A stretch of 64,000 nt of DNA from Psychroflexus torquis ATCC 700755 (lineage in GTDB: Bacteria > Bacteroidota > Bacteroidia > Flavobacteriales > Flavobacteriaceae). The notes beneath the pieces are model-generated. The model was not told where the DNA came from and searched no databases. It worked only from the letters and a program-made list of their open reading frames with translations. This document shows, piece by piece, positions 18,750 to 29,922 of this stretch; positions within the stretch are counted from its first letter, which is position 1, and every line of letters starts with the position of its first letter. The position numbers and the translations under genes were made by a program. The stretch covers positions 2,790,001 through 2,854,000 of the forward strand of contig NC_018721.1 of the NCBI RefSeq assembly GCF_000153485.2. Reading direction: 5' to 3'.

Positions 18750-18770
18750 AGATTATAAAGCATTTATATT

Positions 18771-18953
18771 ATGGCAAAGAAAGGAAATAGAGTTCAAGTA
18801 ATTATGGAGTGTACAGAGCACAAAGAGTCTGGCCTTCCAGGGACATCTAGATACATTACAACGAAGAACAAAAGAAATACTCCAGATAGGTTAGAGCTTA
18901 AGAAGTTCAATTCTATTATGAAGAAAATGACTGTTCACAAAGAAATTAAATAA
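18771..18953 (+). CDS. rpmG: Large ribosomal subunit protein L33
   Basis: A 60-residue basic protein reading [20 protein letters not shown] with the typical [20 protein letters not shown] block. Only one Cys (residue 14) is present, so this is the zinc-free form. DUF4295 starts 3 bases after its stop. Confidence 0.97.
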   Translation: MAKKGNRVQVIMECTEHKESGLPGTSRYITTKNKRNTPDRLELKKFNSIMKKMTVHKEIK

Positions 18954-18956
18954 GTT

Positions 18957-19109
18957 ATGGCAAAGAAATCGGTTGGTACAATACAGACAGGAACAAAAAG
19001 ACTTACCAAAGCTATTAAAATGGTAAGATCACCAAAATCAGGTGCTTATGTTTTTGTAGAAAAAATAATGACTCCAGAAGAAGTCAATGACTTTATAAAG
19101 ACTAATTAA
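18957..19109 (+). CDS. DUF4295 small basic protein
   Basis: A 50-residue basic protein (start MAKKSVGTIQTGTKRLTKAI, end VNDFIKTN) that matches the DUF4295 family, found almost always between rpmG and ftsY in Bacteroidota. It lies 3 bases after rpmG and has its ATG in the same spacing as ribosomal neighbours. The position suggests a ribosome-associated role, which is inference. Confidence 0.9.
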   Translation: MAKKSVGTIQTGTKRLTKAIKMVRSPKSGAYVFVEKIMTPEEVNDFIKTN

Positions 19110-19131
19110 ATTTAGTTTTTTTATTATATAC

Positions 19132-19163
19132 AAAGCTGTCGCATTTTATGTGATGGCTTTTTT
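19132..19163 (+). terminator. Terminator after the rpmB-rpmG-DUF4295 cluster
   Basis: AAAGC-TGTCGCA pairs imperfectly with TGTGATG-GCTTT, followed by a T run, between DUF4295 and ftsY. Confidence 0.65.
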
Positions 19164-19174
19164 GTGCTTTTAAC

Positions 19175-19182
19175 TATCTTTG
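19175..19182 (+). promoter_or_regulatory. -7 promoter element of ftsY
   Basis: TATCTTTG matches TAnnTTTG, 51 bases before the ftsY start and just beyond the preceding terminator. Confidence 0.55.
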
Positions 19183-19233
19183 CGGTCATAATCAACAAGA
19201 AGTTGAGGTAAATAGAATTATATCACAGAAAAA

Positions 19234-20193
19234 ATGAGTTTTTTCAAAAAAATATTTTCCAAAGAAAAGAAAGACAAATTAGATGAAGGTCTCAAGAAAT
19301 CTAAATCAGACTTTTTTGGTAAATTAAGTAAAGCGGTAGCCGGAAAATCTAAGGTAGACGAGAGTGTACTTGATGACTTAGAAGAAATTTTAGTCTCTAG
19401 TGACGTAGGAATTACAACTACCATTAAAATTATTAACAGAATAGAGGCGAGGGTTGCTAAAAATAAATACTTAGGCACGGATGAGCTCAATTTGATTTTA
19501 AGAGAAGAAATCGCAGGGTTGTTGAGTGAATCTGAAAACGGAGAACTCGAGAGTTTGGAATTGCCCGAAAGTAAAAAACCTTATGTTATTATGGTCGTTG
19601 GCGTGAATGGTGTTGGTAAAACTACAACAATCGGTAAGTTAGCGAAACACTACAAGCTCAAGGGGAAAAAAGTGGTCCTTGGGGCTGGTGATACCTTTAG
19701 AGCTGCAGCCGTGGAACAGCTTCAGATTTGGGCAGATCGTGTAGGAGTGCCTATCGTTAAGCAAAAAATGGGAAGTGATCCTGCTTCTGTTGCCTTCGAT
19801 ACGGTTCAGAGCGCCATTAAGCAAAATGCTGATATCGTAATTTTGGATACTGCTGGTCGTTTGCATAATAAAGTGAACTTGATGAATGAGCTCATAAAGA
19901 TTAAACGGGTTATGCAAAAAGTTATTCCCAATATTCCTGATGAGGTTCTTTTGGTTTTGGATGGCTCTACAGGTCAAAATGCATTTGAACAAGCTAAACA
20001 ATTTACCGCTGCTACCCAGGTTACAGCCTTAGCGATTACTAAACTTGATGGCACAGCCAAAGGAGGTGTTGTGATTGGAATTAGTGATCAATTTAAAATT
20101 CCTGTGAAGTACATCGGTGTTGGTGAAGGTATTGATGACCTTCAGATCTTTAATAAATATGAATTTGTTGATTCTTTTTTTAGTAATAAATAA
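19234..20193 (+). CDS. ftsY: Signal recognition particle receptor FtsY
   Basis: The membrane-associated SRP GTPase for cotranslational targeting. The 319-residue form lacks the long acidic N-terminal domain of E. coli FtsY. It has the N domain (about 20-95) and the G domain with G1 GVNGVGKTTTIGKLA near residue 125, G2 DTFRAAAVEQL near 153, G3 DTAGRLHNK near 205, and TKLDGTAKGG near 268. A small membrane-protein gene follows after 2 bases. Confidence 0.97.
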   Translation: MSFFKKIFSKEKKDKLDEGLKKSKSDFFGKLSKAVAGKSKVDESVLDDLEEILVSSDVGITTTIKIINRIEARVAKNKYLGTDELNLILREEIAGLLSESENGELESLELPESKKPYVIMVVGVNGVGKTTTIGKLAKHYKLKGKKVVLGAGDTFRAAAVEQLQIWADRVGVPIVKQKMGSDPASVAFDTVQSAIKQNADIVILDTAGRLHNKVNLMNELIKIKRVMQKVIPNIPDEVLLVLDGSTGQNAFEQAKQFTAATQVTALAITKLDGTAKGGVVIGISDQFKIPVKYIGVGEGIDDLQIFNKYEFVDSFFSNK

Positions 20194-20195
20194 TT

Positions 20196-20495
20196 ATGAC
20201 AGACAAAATACCAAGGCCTTTTTCATCGGACAAGAATAAATTGATTATCACTAAAATAATCGTGATTTATTCCGCTTTTTTCTTAATTCTTAAGTTATCA
20301 TCTATCTTTCAAGGCGGTTGGGTGATGGCTAATTTATTAGTAGCCCTTCCCTTGGTCGTCCTTGGGTTATTAGGGTTTTATTTTTTGAAATCAAACTCTA
20401 CCAACTGGATTTATGCTCTAGGCAGCATAGTTATTATTTCAGCTATACGGTACTATGAACAAGACTTAATCGTTTGGATTCATAATTCAATCTAA
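20196..20495 (+). CDS. Small hypothetical membrane protein
   Basis: A 99-residue protein with three hydrophobic segments (about 18-36, 40-65 and 70-85). No family recognised. It starts 2 bases after ftsY and is likely cotranslated; rimO follows 109 bases later. Confidence 0.7.
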   Translation: MTDKIPRPFSSDKNKLIITKIIVIYSAFFLILKLSSIFQGGWVMANLLVALPLVVLGLLGFYFLKSNSTNWIYALGSIVIISAIRYYEQDLIVWIHNSI

Positions 20496-20604
20496 GCGGG
20501 TACATTAAATAGACACACTTAAGCTTTTATAATAGGTTTAAGGGTGTTAAATCATATTACAACTTAAGAGATTGTATATTCGCAACTAAATTTTCAAGAA
20601 GCAG

Positions 20605-21927
20605 ATGAGGACAAAATCAATAAAAAAAAATAAAATCAATGTAGTCACCTTAGGGTGTAGTAAAAACATCTACGATTCCGAAATTCTGATGGGACAACTC
20701 AAAGCCAATGGTAAAGAGGTTGCTCACGAAACAGAGGGTGATATAGTAGTGATTAATACCTGTGGTTTTATTGATAATGCAAAAGAAGAATCTGTTAATA
20801 CAATTCTTGATTTTGTTCAGAAGAAAGAGAAAGGTGAAGTTAAAAAAGTGTTTGTGACAGGTTGCTTGTCAGAACGTTATAAACCAGACCTTCAAAAAGA
20901 AATACCAGACGTAGACCAATATTTTGGAACAACTGAACTCCCAGCGCTTCTTAAAGCCTTAGGGGCAGACTACAAACACGAACTTATTGGGGAGCGTATA
21001 ACGACGACTCCAAAAAATTATGCTTTCCTGAAAATTGCTGAAGGTTGTGATCGTCCATGTTCATTTTGCGCAATACCGCTAATGAGAGGAATTCATAGAT
21101 CTACACCGATTGAAGATCTTGTAAAAGAATCTAAAAGCCTTGCTGCAAATGGAGTTAAGGAATTAATATTGATTGCTCAAGATCTGACTTATTACGGACT
21201 TGATTTATATAAAAAGAGAAATTTAGCGGAATTGCTTAGGGAATTGGTTAAAGTAGAGGGTATAGAATGGATTCGTTTACATTACGCATTTCCAACTGGT
21301 TTTCCAGTCGACGTCCTTGACGTTATAAGAGAAGAGCCAAAAGTTTGCAATTATATTGATATTCCATTGCAGCACATTTCAGATCATATACTGAAATCTA
21401 TGCGAAGAGGAACTACCCATAAGAAAACAACAGACTTGCTTATCAAGTTTAGAAAAGAAGTTCCTTTGATGACCATCAGAACTACACTTATCGTGGGTTA
21501 TCCTGGTGAGACTGAAGAAGATTTTGAAGAGCTAAAACAATGGGTAGAGGAGATGCGTTTTGAGCGTCTTGGCTGTTTCACCTATTCTCATGAAGAAAAT
21601 ACACATGCTTATAACCTTGAGGATGATGTGCCTGAGGAAGTTAAAATGCAACGTGCCAATGAAATTATGGAGATTCAGTCACAAATTTCTTGGGAGTTGA
21701 ATCAACAAAAAATTGGAAAGACCTTCAAATGTGTCATCGACCGAAAAGAAGGCAATTACTTTGTAGGAAGAACGGAATATGATTCCCCAGATGTGGATAA
21801 TGAAGTTCTCATAGATAGCAAATTACATTACTTAAAAACTGGAGATTTCGCTCATATAAAAATAACTGAAGCTGCTGATTTTGATTTGTATGGTGAGCCG
21901 GTTTTAGTAGAAGCTATTTTGAATTAA
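20605..21927 (+). CDS. rimO: Ribosomal protein S12 methylthiotransferase RimO
   Basis: A radical-SAM enzyme that methylthiolates an Asp of ribosomal protein S12. It has an N-terminal UPF0004 domain (LGCSKNIYDSEILM near 17, VVINTCGFIDNAKEES near 50, CLSERY near 93) supplying three auxiliary-cluster cysteines. The radical-SAM motif AEGCDRPCSFCAIPLMRG is near residue 147 (CxxxCxxC), and a C-terminal TRAM domain covers about 370-440. The 440-residue length is normal, and the phrase LGCSKN with DRPCSFC separates it from MiaB. Confidence 0.96.
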   Translation: MRTKSIKKNKINVVTLGCSKNIYDSEILMGQLKANGKEVAHETEGDIVVINTCGFIDNAKEESVNTILDFVQKKEKGEVKKVFVTGCLSERYKPDLQKEIPDVDQYFGTTELPALLKALGADYKHELIGERITTTPKNYAFLKIAEGCDRPCSFCAIPLMRGIHRSTPIEDLVKESKSLAANGVKELILIAQDLTYYGLDLYKKRNLAELLRELVKVEGIEWIRLHYAFPTGFPVDVLDVIREEPKVCNYIDIPLQHISDHILKSMRRGTTHKKTTDLLIKFRKEVPLMTIRTTLIVGYPGETEEDFEELKQWVEEMRFERLGCFTYSHEENTHAYNLEDDVPEEVKMQRANEIMEIQSQISWELNQQKIGKTFKCVIDRKEGNYFVGRTEYDSPDVDNEVLIDSKLHYLKTGDFAHIKITEAADFDLYGEPVLVEAILN

Positions 21928-21959
21928 TTTAACTTTAATAGCCTTTCATCACGCTTATT

Positions 21960-21967
21960 TATATTTG
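21960..21967 (+). promoter_or_regulatory. -7 promoter element of bshC
   Basis: TATATTTG matches TAnnTTTG, 21 bases before the bshC start. Confidence 0.6.
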
Positions 21968-21988
21968 TGAAGATTCAAACTTAAATTT

Positions 21989-23602
21989 ATGGCCGACTGT
22001 TTATCTTTCCGTTCAACAGGTTATTTTAGTGATCTTATTTCAGATTATATCGAGCAAAACCAAGATTTAAAGCCGTTTTATAATAGATTTCCATCCATTG
22101 ATAGTTTTAAAGATCAAATTACAGAAAAGCAGAAGGGTTATGATAATGATAACAGAAAGGTTTTAGTTGAAGTTCTGAAAGAACAATACCAGACCCTATC
22201 ATCATCGGAGGACACGAAATCTCATATTGAATCCCTTCAAGAACCTTCTACATTCACAGTAACCACTGGGCATCAGCTTAATTTATTCACAGGTCCGCTT
22301 TATTTTCTTTATAAAATAGTTTCTACACTAAATTTAGCTAAATCGCTAAAGGAAAACTATCCAGATTTCAATTTTGTTCCTGTCTATTGGATGGCCACAG
22401 AAGACCATGATTTTGAAGAAATTAATTATTTTAATTTTCAACAAAAGAAGTTAGAGTGGAAGACCAATGCTGAAGGAGCTGTTGGTCATTTATCTACTGC
22501 GGGTTTAGACGAACTTAGCAAATCCATTGAAACAGAATTTGGGAAAAGTGATAATGCTGAATATCTAAAAAATTTATTTAAAGAGGCCTATCTAAACCAC
22601 GAAACCCTTGCTGAAGCTACACAGTTTTTAGCTAACGAATTATTTGGAGACTACGGGCTGGTCATTTTGGATGCTGATGATGCACGCTTAAAGTCCAAGT
22701 TTGGTAAGCAAATAAAAAATGATTTAGTCTATCACACTGCTTTTCGTCAAATCGAGAAGCAATCAGATAAACTGTCTAAACTCGGGTATAGCGTTCAAGT
22801 CAACCCAAGAGAAATCAATCTTTTTTATTTGCATGAAAAAACACGATCTAGAATAGTCCAAAAAGATGAAAACTACTATGTGTTGGATACCGATTTGAAA
22901 TTCACAAAAGCAGAAGTTTTAGAGTTGGTCGATCAACATCCAGAGCGTTTTTCGCCCAACGTAGTGTTAAGGCCGCTTTACCAAGAAGTGATTTTACCAA
23001 ATTTAGCATACATTGGTGGAGGAGGTGAGTTGGCTTATTGGTTGGAGTTGAAATCTTATTTTGAAGCGGAACAGGTGACCTTTCCTTCCCTCGTTTTACG
23101 AAATTCAGTTTTGCTATACTCAGATAAAACCTCGAGTAAGCTCAATACATTAAATGCTAAAATTCAAGATCTCTTTCTTTCACCAGATAAGCTAGAAGCC
23201 ATGCATACCAAAAAACTTTCAAAGATAGATATCGATTTTGGAAAGCAGAAGCAAGTTTTAGAAAAGCAATTTGAAGATTTATATGAGCTAGCTAAAAACA
23301 CAGATAAATCATTTTACGGTGCTGTTGCAGCACAAGAGAAAAAGCAAAAAAACGGCCTTGATCATCTTGAGAAGCGTCTGCTAAAAGCACAAAAGCGTAG
23401 ATTAAAGTCGGAGAATGAACTTGTTTTGAAGATACAAACGGTGTTATTTCCAAAGCGATCACTTCAAGAGCGATCTCTAAATTTTAGTGAAATCTACATA
23501 GATTATGGAGCGCGTTTGATTCCTAAATTAATGGAAGAACTGGACCCTTTTCAAATGAAGTTCCTCTGCCTAGAGTTAACCATTTACAACAAAAAACATT
23601 AA
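21989..23602 (+). CDS. bshC: Bacillithiol biosynthesis cysteine-adding enzyme BshC
   Basis: It adds cysteine to GlcN-malate in the final step of bacillithiol synthesis. Family landmarks in the 537-residue protein are FTVTTGHQLNLFTGPLYFLY near residue 88, VPVYWMATEDHDFEEINYF near 131, and VLRPLYQEVILPNLAYIGGG near 329. A coiled-coil region near 395-485 follows. A PLP decarboxylase gene begins 3 bases after the stop. bshA and bshB are not in the window. Confidence 0.95.
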   Translation: MADCLSFRSTGYFSDLISDYIEQNQDLKPFYNRFPSIDSFKDQITEKQKGYDNDNRKVLVEVLKEQYQTLSSSEDTKSHIESLQEPSTFTVTTGHQLNLFTGPLYFLYKIVSTLNLAKSLKENYPDFNFVPVYWMATEDHDFEEINYFNFQQKKLEWKTNAEGAVGHLSTAGLDELSKSIETEFGKSDNAEYLKNLFKEAYLNHETLAEATQFLANELFGDYGLVILDADDARLKSKFGKQIKNDLVYHTAFRQIEKQSDKLSKLGYSVQVNPREINLFYLHEKTRSRIVQKDENYYVLDTDLKFTKAEVLELVDQHPERFSPNVVLRPLYQEVILPNLAYIGGGGELAYWLELKSYFEAEQVTFPSLVLRNSVLLYSDKTSSKLNTLNAKIQDLFLSPDKLEAMHTKKLSKIDIDFGKQKQVLEKQFEDLYELAKNTDKSFYGAVAAQEKKQKNGLDHLEKRLLKAQKRRLKSENELVLKIQTVLFPKRSLQERSLNFSEIYIDYGARLIPKLMEELDPFQMKFLCLELTIYNKKH

Positions 23603-23605
23603 ATT

Positions 23606-24994
23606 ATGAAAAGCATGCACGCCGTAGACATGGATACTATCGAAATGACACTCGATATCATGAAATACGCTATCAATAGAATATCGAATACTTCTCCAGA
23701 GTTGGGTAAACCAAAACAGGAAAAAGAGCTTTTAAAACTTGTTGGAGATACCGTTACCAAAGAAGGTATTGGAGGTGAGAAAGCGTTTCAGTTGTTTAAA
23801 GATGTTTTGGTGAAAGCTGCTGTACCTGTAGACCACCCTCGACATTTGGCTTTTGTTCCTGCTGCTCCAACACGTGCTGCAGTGTTATTTGATTTGGTGA
23901 CCTCGGCTGCAAGTATTCATGGCGCCTATTGGATGACCGGCGGTGGTGGTATTTTTTGCGAAAATCGAGCAATGGAGTGGTTGGTGTCTCTTACTGGAAT
24001 GCCAGAAGGAACTTTTGGAGTTTTTACCAGTGGTGGAACTGCAGCCAATCTTTCAGCAATAGTGACGGCTAGAGAGTATTGGAGGTCTTTAGATGATGAA
24101 AATAAAGCATTGAAGGGTTTGATTATTACTTCTAGTGGAGCCCACTCTTCCGTTAAATCTATGGCGCAAGTTATTGATGCCGAAATTATTACTGTAGATA
24201 ATAATGATGAACACAAACTCACACAGGAGTGTTTGGAAAAAGAAATCAAAGGTTTGTCTGAATTTGACAGGAAGCGGTTATTTGCTGTGGTAGCGACAGG
24301 AGGAACCACAAACGCTGGGATTATTGATGATCTGAGTGGCGTTGCTGAAGTGTGTGAACGCGAAAATTTGTGGTTTCATGTTGATGCTGCTTATGGTGGT
24401 GCAGCCTTGGCTGCTCCTTCAGTAAGGCATTTATTTAATGGTATTGAAAAAGCAGATAGCGTAACTATAGATCCTCATAAATGGATGTTCTCTCCTTACG
24501 ATTGTGGAGCGATTATTTATAAAAATATGGATCTAGCTAGTAATGCCCATTCTCAAAAAGGAGCTTACTTAGATATATTTAAAGACGAAGGAGCTCAAGG
24601 GTTTAATCCATCAGATTACCAAATTCAATTGACAAGACGCCTTAGAGGCTTGCCTTTATGGTATTCTTTGGCAATGCACGGTACAGATCGATATACTGTA
24701 GCCATAGAAAGAGGTCTTGAATTAGCAAATAACGCTGCTAAACAAATTGAACAATTGCCTTTTGTAGAACTGGTTCGAGAGCCGGGACTATCCTGTGTTT
24801 TATTTTCTAGACTAGGGTGGACTGCAGAAGATTATAGAGAATGGACCTATACCAATCACGATAGTGGTTTCGCCTTAGTTACTCCTACCAAATGGACAGG
24901 GAAGGACGGTGAAATTACCTGTGCTAGGTTTTGCTTTATCAATCCAGATACGACTGAAAAGGACGTTAAAGAGATATTAGAGTCTATGAAATAA
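23606..24994 (+). CDS. PLP-dependent group II decarboxylase
   Basis: A 462-residue pyridoxal-phosphate enzyme of the aromatic amino acid/glutamate decarboxylase group. Visible are the N-terminal substrate region HPRHLAFVPAAPTRAA near 73, TSGGTAANLSAIVTARE near 137, the cofactor-binding WFHVDAAYGGAALAAP near 255 (Asp on PLP nitrogen), and the Schiff-base Lys in VTIDPHKWMFSPYDCG near 290. Substrate cannot be assigned; relatives decarboxylate L-2,4-diaminobutyrate, tyrosine or tryptophan. It is 3 bases behind bshC in one transcript, an association whose meaning is unknown. Confidence 0.9.
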   Translation: MKSMHAVDMDTIEMTLDIMKYAINRISNTSPELGKPKQEKELLKLVGDTVTKEGIGGEKAFQLFKDVLVKAAVPVDHPRHLAFVPAAPTRAAVLFDLVTSAASIHGAYWMTGGGGIFCENRAMEWLVSLTGMPEGTFGVFTSGGTAANLSAIVTAREYWRSLDDENKALKGLIITSSGAHSSVKSMAQVIDAEIITVDNNDEHKLTQECLEKEIKGLSEFDRKRLFAVVATGGTTNAGIIDDLSGVAEVCERENLWFHVDAAYGGAALAAPSVRHLFNGIEKADSVTIDPHKWMFSPYDCGAIIYKNMDLASNAHSQKGAYLDIFKDEGAQGFNPSDYQIQLTRRLRGLPLWYSLAMHGTDRYTVAIERGLELANNAAKQIEQLPFVELVREPGLSCVLFSRLGWTAEDYREWTYTNHDSGFALVTPTKWTGKDGEITCARFCFINPDTTEKDVKEILESMK

Positions 24995-25006
24995 ACCCTT
25001 TAAAAA

Positions 25007-25040
25007 CAAGACCTCCTCATTTTCTAATGAGGAGGTCTTG
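25007..25040. terminator. Strong hairpin terminator after the decarboxylase
   Basis: CAAGACCTCCTCAT and its exact complement form a 14-bp stem with a 6-base loop. Flanks are A-rich on the left and T/A-rich on the right. It also lies downstream of the broken minus-strand DUF2911 gene. Confidence 0.75.
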
Positions 25041-25268
25041 TAAATTTAATTTATGTTCGTTAATAAGTGTGCTATAATTTCTGAATCGGAATTTCCACGA
25101 AAGTATCATCCCAACCCATCAAAAGGTCGGAGCCGTATTCGGTAGGTTTAAAAGTGACAGAGAAATCTTCAAGAGTAGCGGCTGTATTTCTTGCCTTTAC
25201 GGTTGTTCTTAAAATATCTAAAGAGTCTTTATAGCTGTACGCTCCCCAAGTGTTGATTACTTTATTAA

Positions 25269-26349
25269 GGCTCTAGTTTAGGTCTGCGTTGATATTAAGT
25301 TTTCATATCTAGATTCGATTTGATTATACCGTTTCAATGTACCTAGAGCAATTGTTTCTTCCACAAAGGCGTTGGCTCTATCGCTTCTAGACTTTATATT
25401 TTCCTTTATTCGATACCAATTCATATATTGTTGTAGATATTTTGTTGATACTCCCCAAAAGGTATTTTCAATCCATTTTTTAACTCTATTGTGAGTAGAA
25501 TTAACGTGTTGTATGTGATACTTTCCTTTTACTCTTTCTCCTTTTGATGCATTTACGATGTGGAACTCTGTTTCGCTATCTTTGGCAAACCCTTTATAAC
25601 TGTGATGGGCATCGCTACACAATATGGTTATATCCTTTATAACACGTTTACCGATAGCATTTTCTATATCTACTTTTCCTATTCGACCGAGTTTAGCCAC
25701 GCTAAGGTCTAATGTTGATTTTCTATCCTGTGTTACAATTACCGCAACTTGATCTTTACTTATACCTCTCTTTTTAGACTTACCGCCTCTTTTTCTTGAT
25801 TCCCTATCTTTTACCTCCATACCTTTTTCTGATCTTAGGAAAAAGGTTTCGTCACTCTCTGTAATACCTGTAAAGTTGTCTTGGTCATCGTCATTTTTAG
25901 TATCGAATGAAGCTAATATCTTATGACGCCAATCAAAGGCTGTCTTTTTATTGATGCCTAATTCTGAACTTATTTTATCTAAACTTTTTTCTTGAACCAT
26001 AAGACTTAAATAAGATGAAATCATATCCTTTCTTTGAAGTCCCGCCATCCAAGTGCCAGTATATTCAGTAAAGCTTCTATTGCAAGACTTGCACTTATAG
26101 CGCTGCGAGCCTTTGTCAACTCCAAAACGAACATATTTTTCATGTAAACAATGTGGGCATCCGCCCATTTTATTATCTAAAATATGGCGACGGGAAGCCC
26201 GCTCAACCAATTGATTATGCTCAAGTGAATCTGTAATATCCTTTAACAGATTATCACGATCTAGAGTGGATAGTGATAGTATTTCCTCTTTTAGATTATC
26301 TATGTTCATAATCTAAATATACATATAATAGCTGTATTAAACTAGAGCC
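25269..26349 (-). mobile_element. IS1595-family insertion sequence (1081 bp)
   Basis: The element is bounded by perfect 12-bp terminal inverted repeats, GGCTCTAGTTTA at 25269-25280 and its complement at 26338-26349. It is flanked by the 8-bp direct repeat TTTATTAA (25261-25268 and 26350-26357). An 8-bp duplication is usual for IS1595. It carries one transposase gene on the minus strand, in the same orientation as the gene it interrupts. The intact ends, duplication and transposase suggest it is active or recently active. Confidence 0.95.
25278..26309 (-). CDS. IS1595-family transposase (ISXO2-like DDE)
   Basis: A 343-residue transposase. The N-terminal zinc ribbon is CPHC near residue 51 with CKSC near 76. 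A helix-turn-helix follows (LDKISSELGINKKTAFDWRHKI, about 114-135). The DDE-type ISXO2 catalytic domain has Asp in ITESDETFFL near 152, Asp in ILCSDAHHSY near 234, and the HVNSTHNRVKKWI block near 272. Its stop codon lies within the left terminal repeat. No frameshift is seen. Confidence 0.95.
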   Translation of the reverse strand: MNIDNLKEEILSLSTLDRDNLLKDITDSLEHNQLVERASRRHILDNKMGGCPHCLHEKYVRFGVDKGSQRYKCKSCNRSFTEYTGTWMAGLQRKDMISSYLSLMVQEKSLDKISSELGINKKTAFDWRHKILASFDTKNDDDQDNFTGITESDETFFLRSEKGMEVKDRESRKRGGKSKKRGISKDQVAVIVTQDRKSTLDLSVAKLGRIGKVDIENAIGKRVIKDITILCSDAHHSYKGFAKDSETEFHIVNASKGERVKGKYHIQHVNSTHNRVKKWIENTFWGVSTKYLQQYMNWYRIKENIKSRSDRANAFVEETIALGTLKRYNQIESRYENLISTQT

Positions 26350-26796
26350 TTTATTAATTATAACAACCCAGTTTTCTTTATTAGGAATGGTATATAATGT
26401 ATAAGTGCCAGCTTTTACTTTTTCACTATTAAAAAGGACATCTTCATAAAATGTAATTTCTGTAGCTTCGTTTGCTCCTGTCCTCCATATTTTACCATAG
26501 GGAACTAAGTCTCCAAAGATAACGCGATTCTTCTTTTTTGGCCTGCTGTAAATTATTCTAGTCAGTGGGGAGTTGTCTTGATTCCTTGTGATTACCGCAT
26601 CCATAGGACTTTTATCCAGATCTTTAAAATCTTGCGCAGATAAGGATACTGTTGTAAGCATAAGCACAAGGGGAAAACATAAGTTGAGTAATTTCATTTT
26701 TTTAATTTTTATCAAATTAAATCTATGGATTCTCCTTTTGAGTTTAATTTGTGTTAAAGTAATATATAATTTTACTAAAATTGGATTCTAAGCTGA

Positions 26797-28866
<2,070 letters not shown>

Positions 28867-28879
28867 ATAAATATATATC

Positions 28880-29896
28880 ATGAAACTTTATAAGCTTTTA
28901 CTTTCTTTAACTTTCTTTATTACATTTTCAGTGACTTATTCACAGAATGGTCTTGAGAACCTCTTATCTTCTGGTTTAGAAGATGCCAATAGATTTATGA
29001 ATTCTTATACAGAACCAGGTTCTGAAGCTTTAATTTATAGTCTTTCTAATGGGTGGTATAATTCAGCTAAGGTCAAAGGGCTTGGTGGTTTTGAGATTTC
29101 ATTTATCGCAGGAGTTTCTCAAATTCAAGATAAGAACACAAGGTTTACCTTAAATGAAAATGACTACGATTTTTTAAGATTCGCTTCTGGGCCAAGTGAA
29201 CAGGAGGTCGGTACTTTATTTGGTCAGAATTCCCCTGACATTAATATGAACATTTTAGAGGGAAATCAAACTATAGGTTCAATCTCTTTACCGCAAGGTC
29301 TTGGTTCAGAAAACATAGAATACATTCCTAATCTAATAATTCAAGGTAGTGTAGGTCTTCCTTTTAGTACAGAACTCAAGTTGAGGTTTTTACCAGAAAT
29401 TGAGACTAAAGATGTTACTTCCCAGTTTTATGGTGCAGGATTACAGCATGAGTTTACAAATTGGATTCCTGGCTTAAAGCTTTTACCTATTGCATTCTCT
29501 GGTTTTGTAGGATACAACAGTTTTGAAGGAGAATACAAGTTTTCTGAGCAAAGCACTCTTATTTCTGGCACCAATCAATCCATTTCTACCGATATCGACT
29601 CTTGGCACTATGCAATTTTAGTTTCTACAAAACTACCTATTATTAATTTTTATGGGAGTATAGGTGGGGTTTCAGGCTCTGCAGTTACGCGATTAAAAGG
29701 GGAATATAATATCAATACTGGCGTTTCAGAAATCCAAGGTGATACTCTTATAGATCCTTTGCGTTTAGATGCCTCAGTAAGTGGTTATAGAGCAACTTTA
29801 GGTACAAAATTATCATTGGCTTTTTTCAGACTGAATATCGATTATAGTTTTCAAGAGTTCAATAGCCTAAATGTTGGAATTAGCTTTGGAATTTAG
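28880..29896 (+). CDS. DUF6588-type secreted/outer-membrane protein
   Basis: A 338-residue protein with a signal peptide (MKLYKLLLSLTFFITFSVTYS). It opens with NGLENLLSSGLEDANRFMNS and ALIYSLSNGWYNSAKVKGLGGFEIS, matching a Bacteroidota family known as DUF6588. Alternating hydrophobic strands and a C-terminus ending with an aromatic/Ile-Gly-Ile (NVGISFGI) suggest an outer-membrane beta-structure. It follows gyrB by 13 bases and precedes mdh by 26; function unknown. Confidence 0.75.
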   Translation: MKLYKLLLSLTFFITFSVTYSQNGLENLLSSGLEDANRFMNSYTEPGSEALIYSLSNGWYNSAKVKGLGGFEISFIAGVSQIQDKNTRFTLNENDYDFLRFASGPSEQEVGTLFGQNSPDINMNILEGNQTIGSISLPQGLGSENIEYIPNLIIQGSVGLPFSTELKLRFLPEIETKDVTSQFYGAGLQHEFTNWIPGLKLLPIAFSGFVGYNSFEGEYKFSEQSTLISGTNQSISTDIDSWHYAILVSTKLPIINFYGSIGGVSGSAVTRLKGEYNINTGVSEIQGDTLIDPLRLDASVSGYRATLGTKLSLAFFRLNIDYSFQEFNSLNVGISFGI

Positions 29897-29922
29897 TTAC
29901 TAATTATATAAAACAATTAAAG

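Larger units (their letters stand above)
25072..26715 (-). pseudogene. DUF2911 secreted protein gene split by an IS element
   Basis: The 5' part (26350-26715) encodes a signal peptide and a DUF2911 N-terminal region (SRPKKKNRVIFGDLVPYG, WRTGANEATEITFYEDV, YTLYTIPNKENWVVIINK). The 3' part (25072-25268) continues in the right frame as VINTWGAYSYKDSLDILRTT and ends at 25072. Removing the IS and one copy of the 8-bp duplication restores an uninterrupted frame, IINKVINTWGAYSY. The upstream half could still be read 12 codons into the IS (GSSLIQLL...), giving a truncated protein. No other defect is seen, so the insertion looks recent. The start may be 26715 or the Met at 26697. Confidence 0.92.

Noticed and set aside
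20496..20604. Possible tRNA or small RNA between the small membrane gene and rimO
   Set aside because: No cloverleaf or terminator could be drawn; I found no tRNA or rRNA gene in the window.
26296..26715. An intact 139-residue DUF2911 gene
   Set aside because: The last residues come from the IS end; the true C-terminus is on the other side of the element at 25072-25268.
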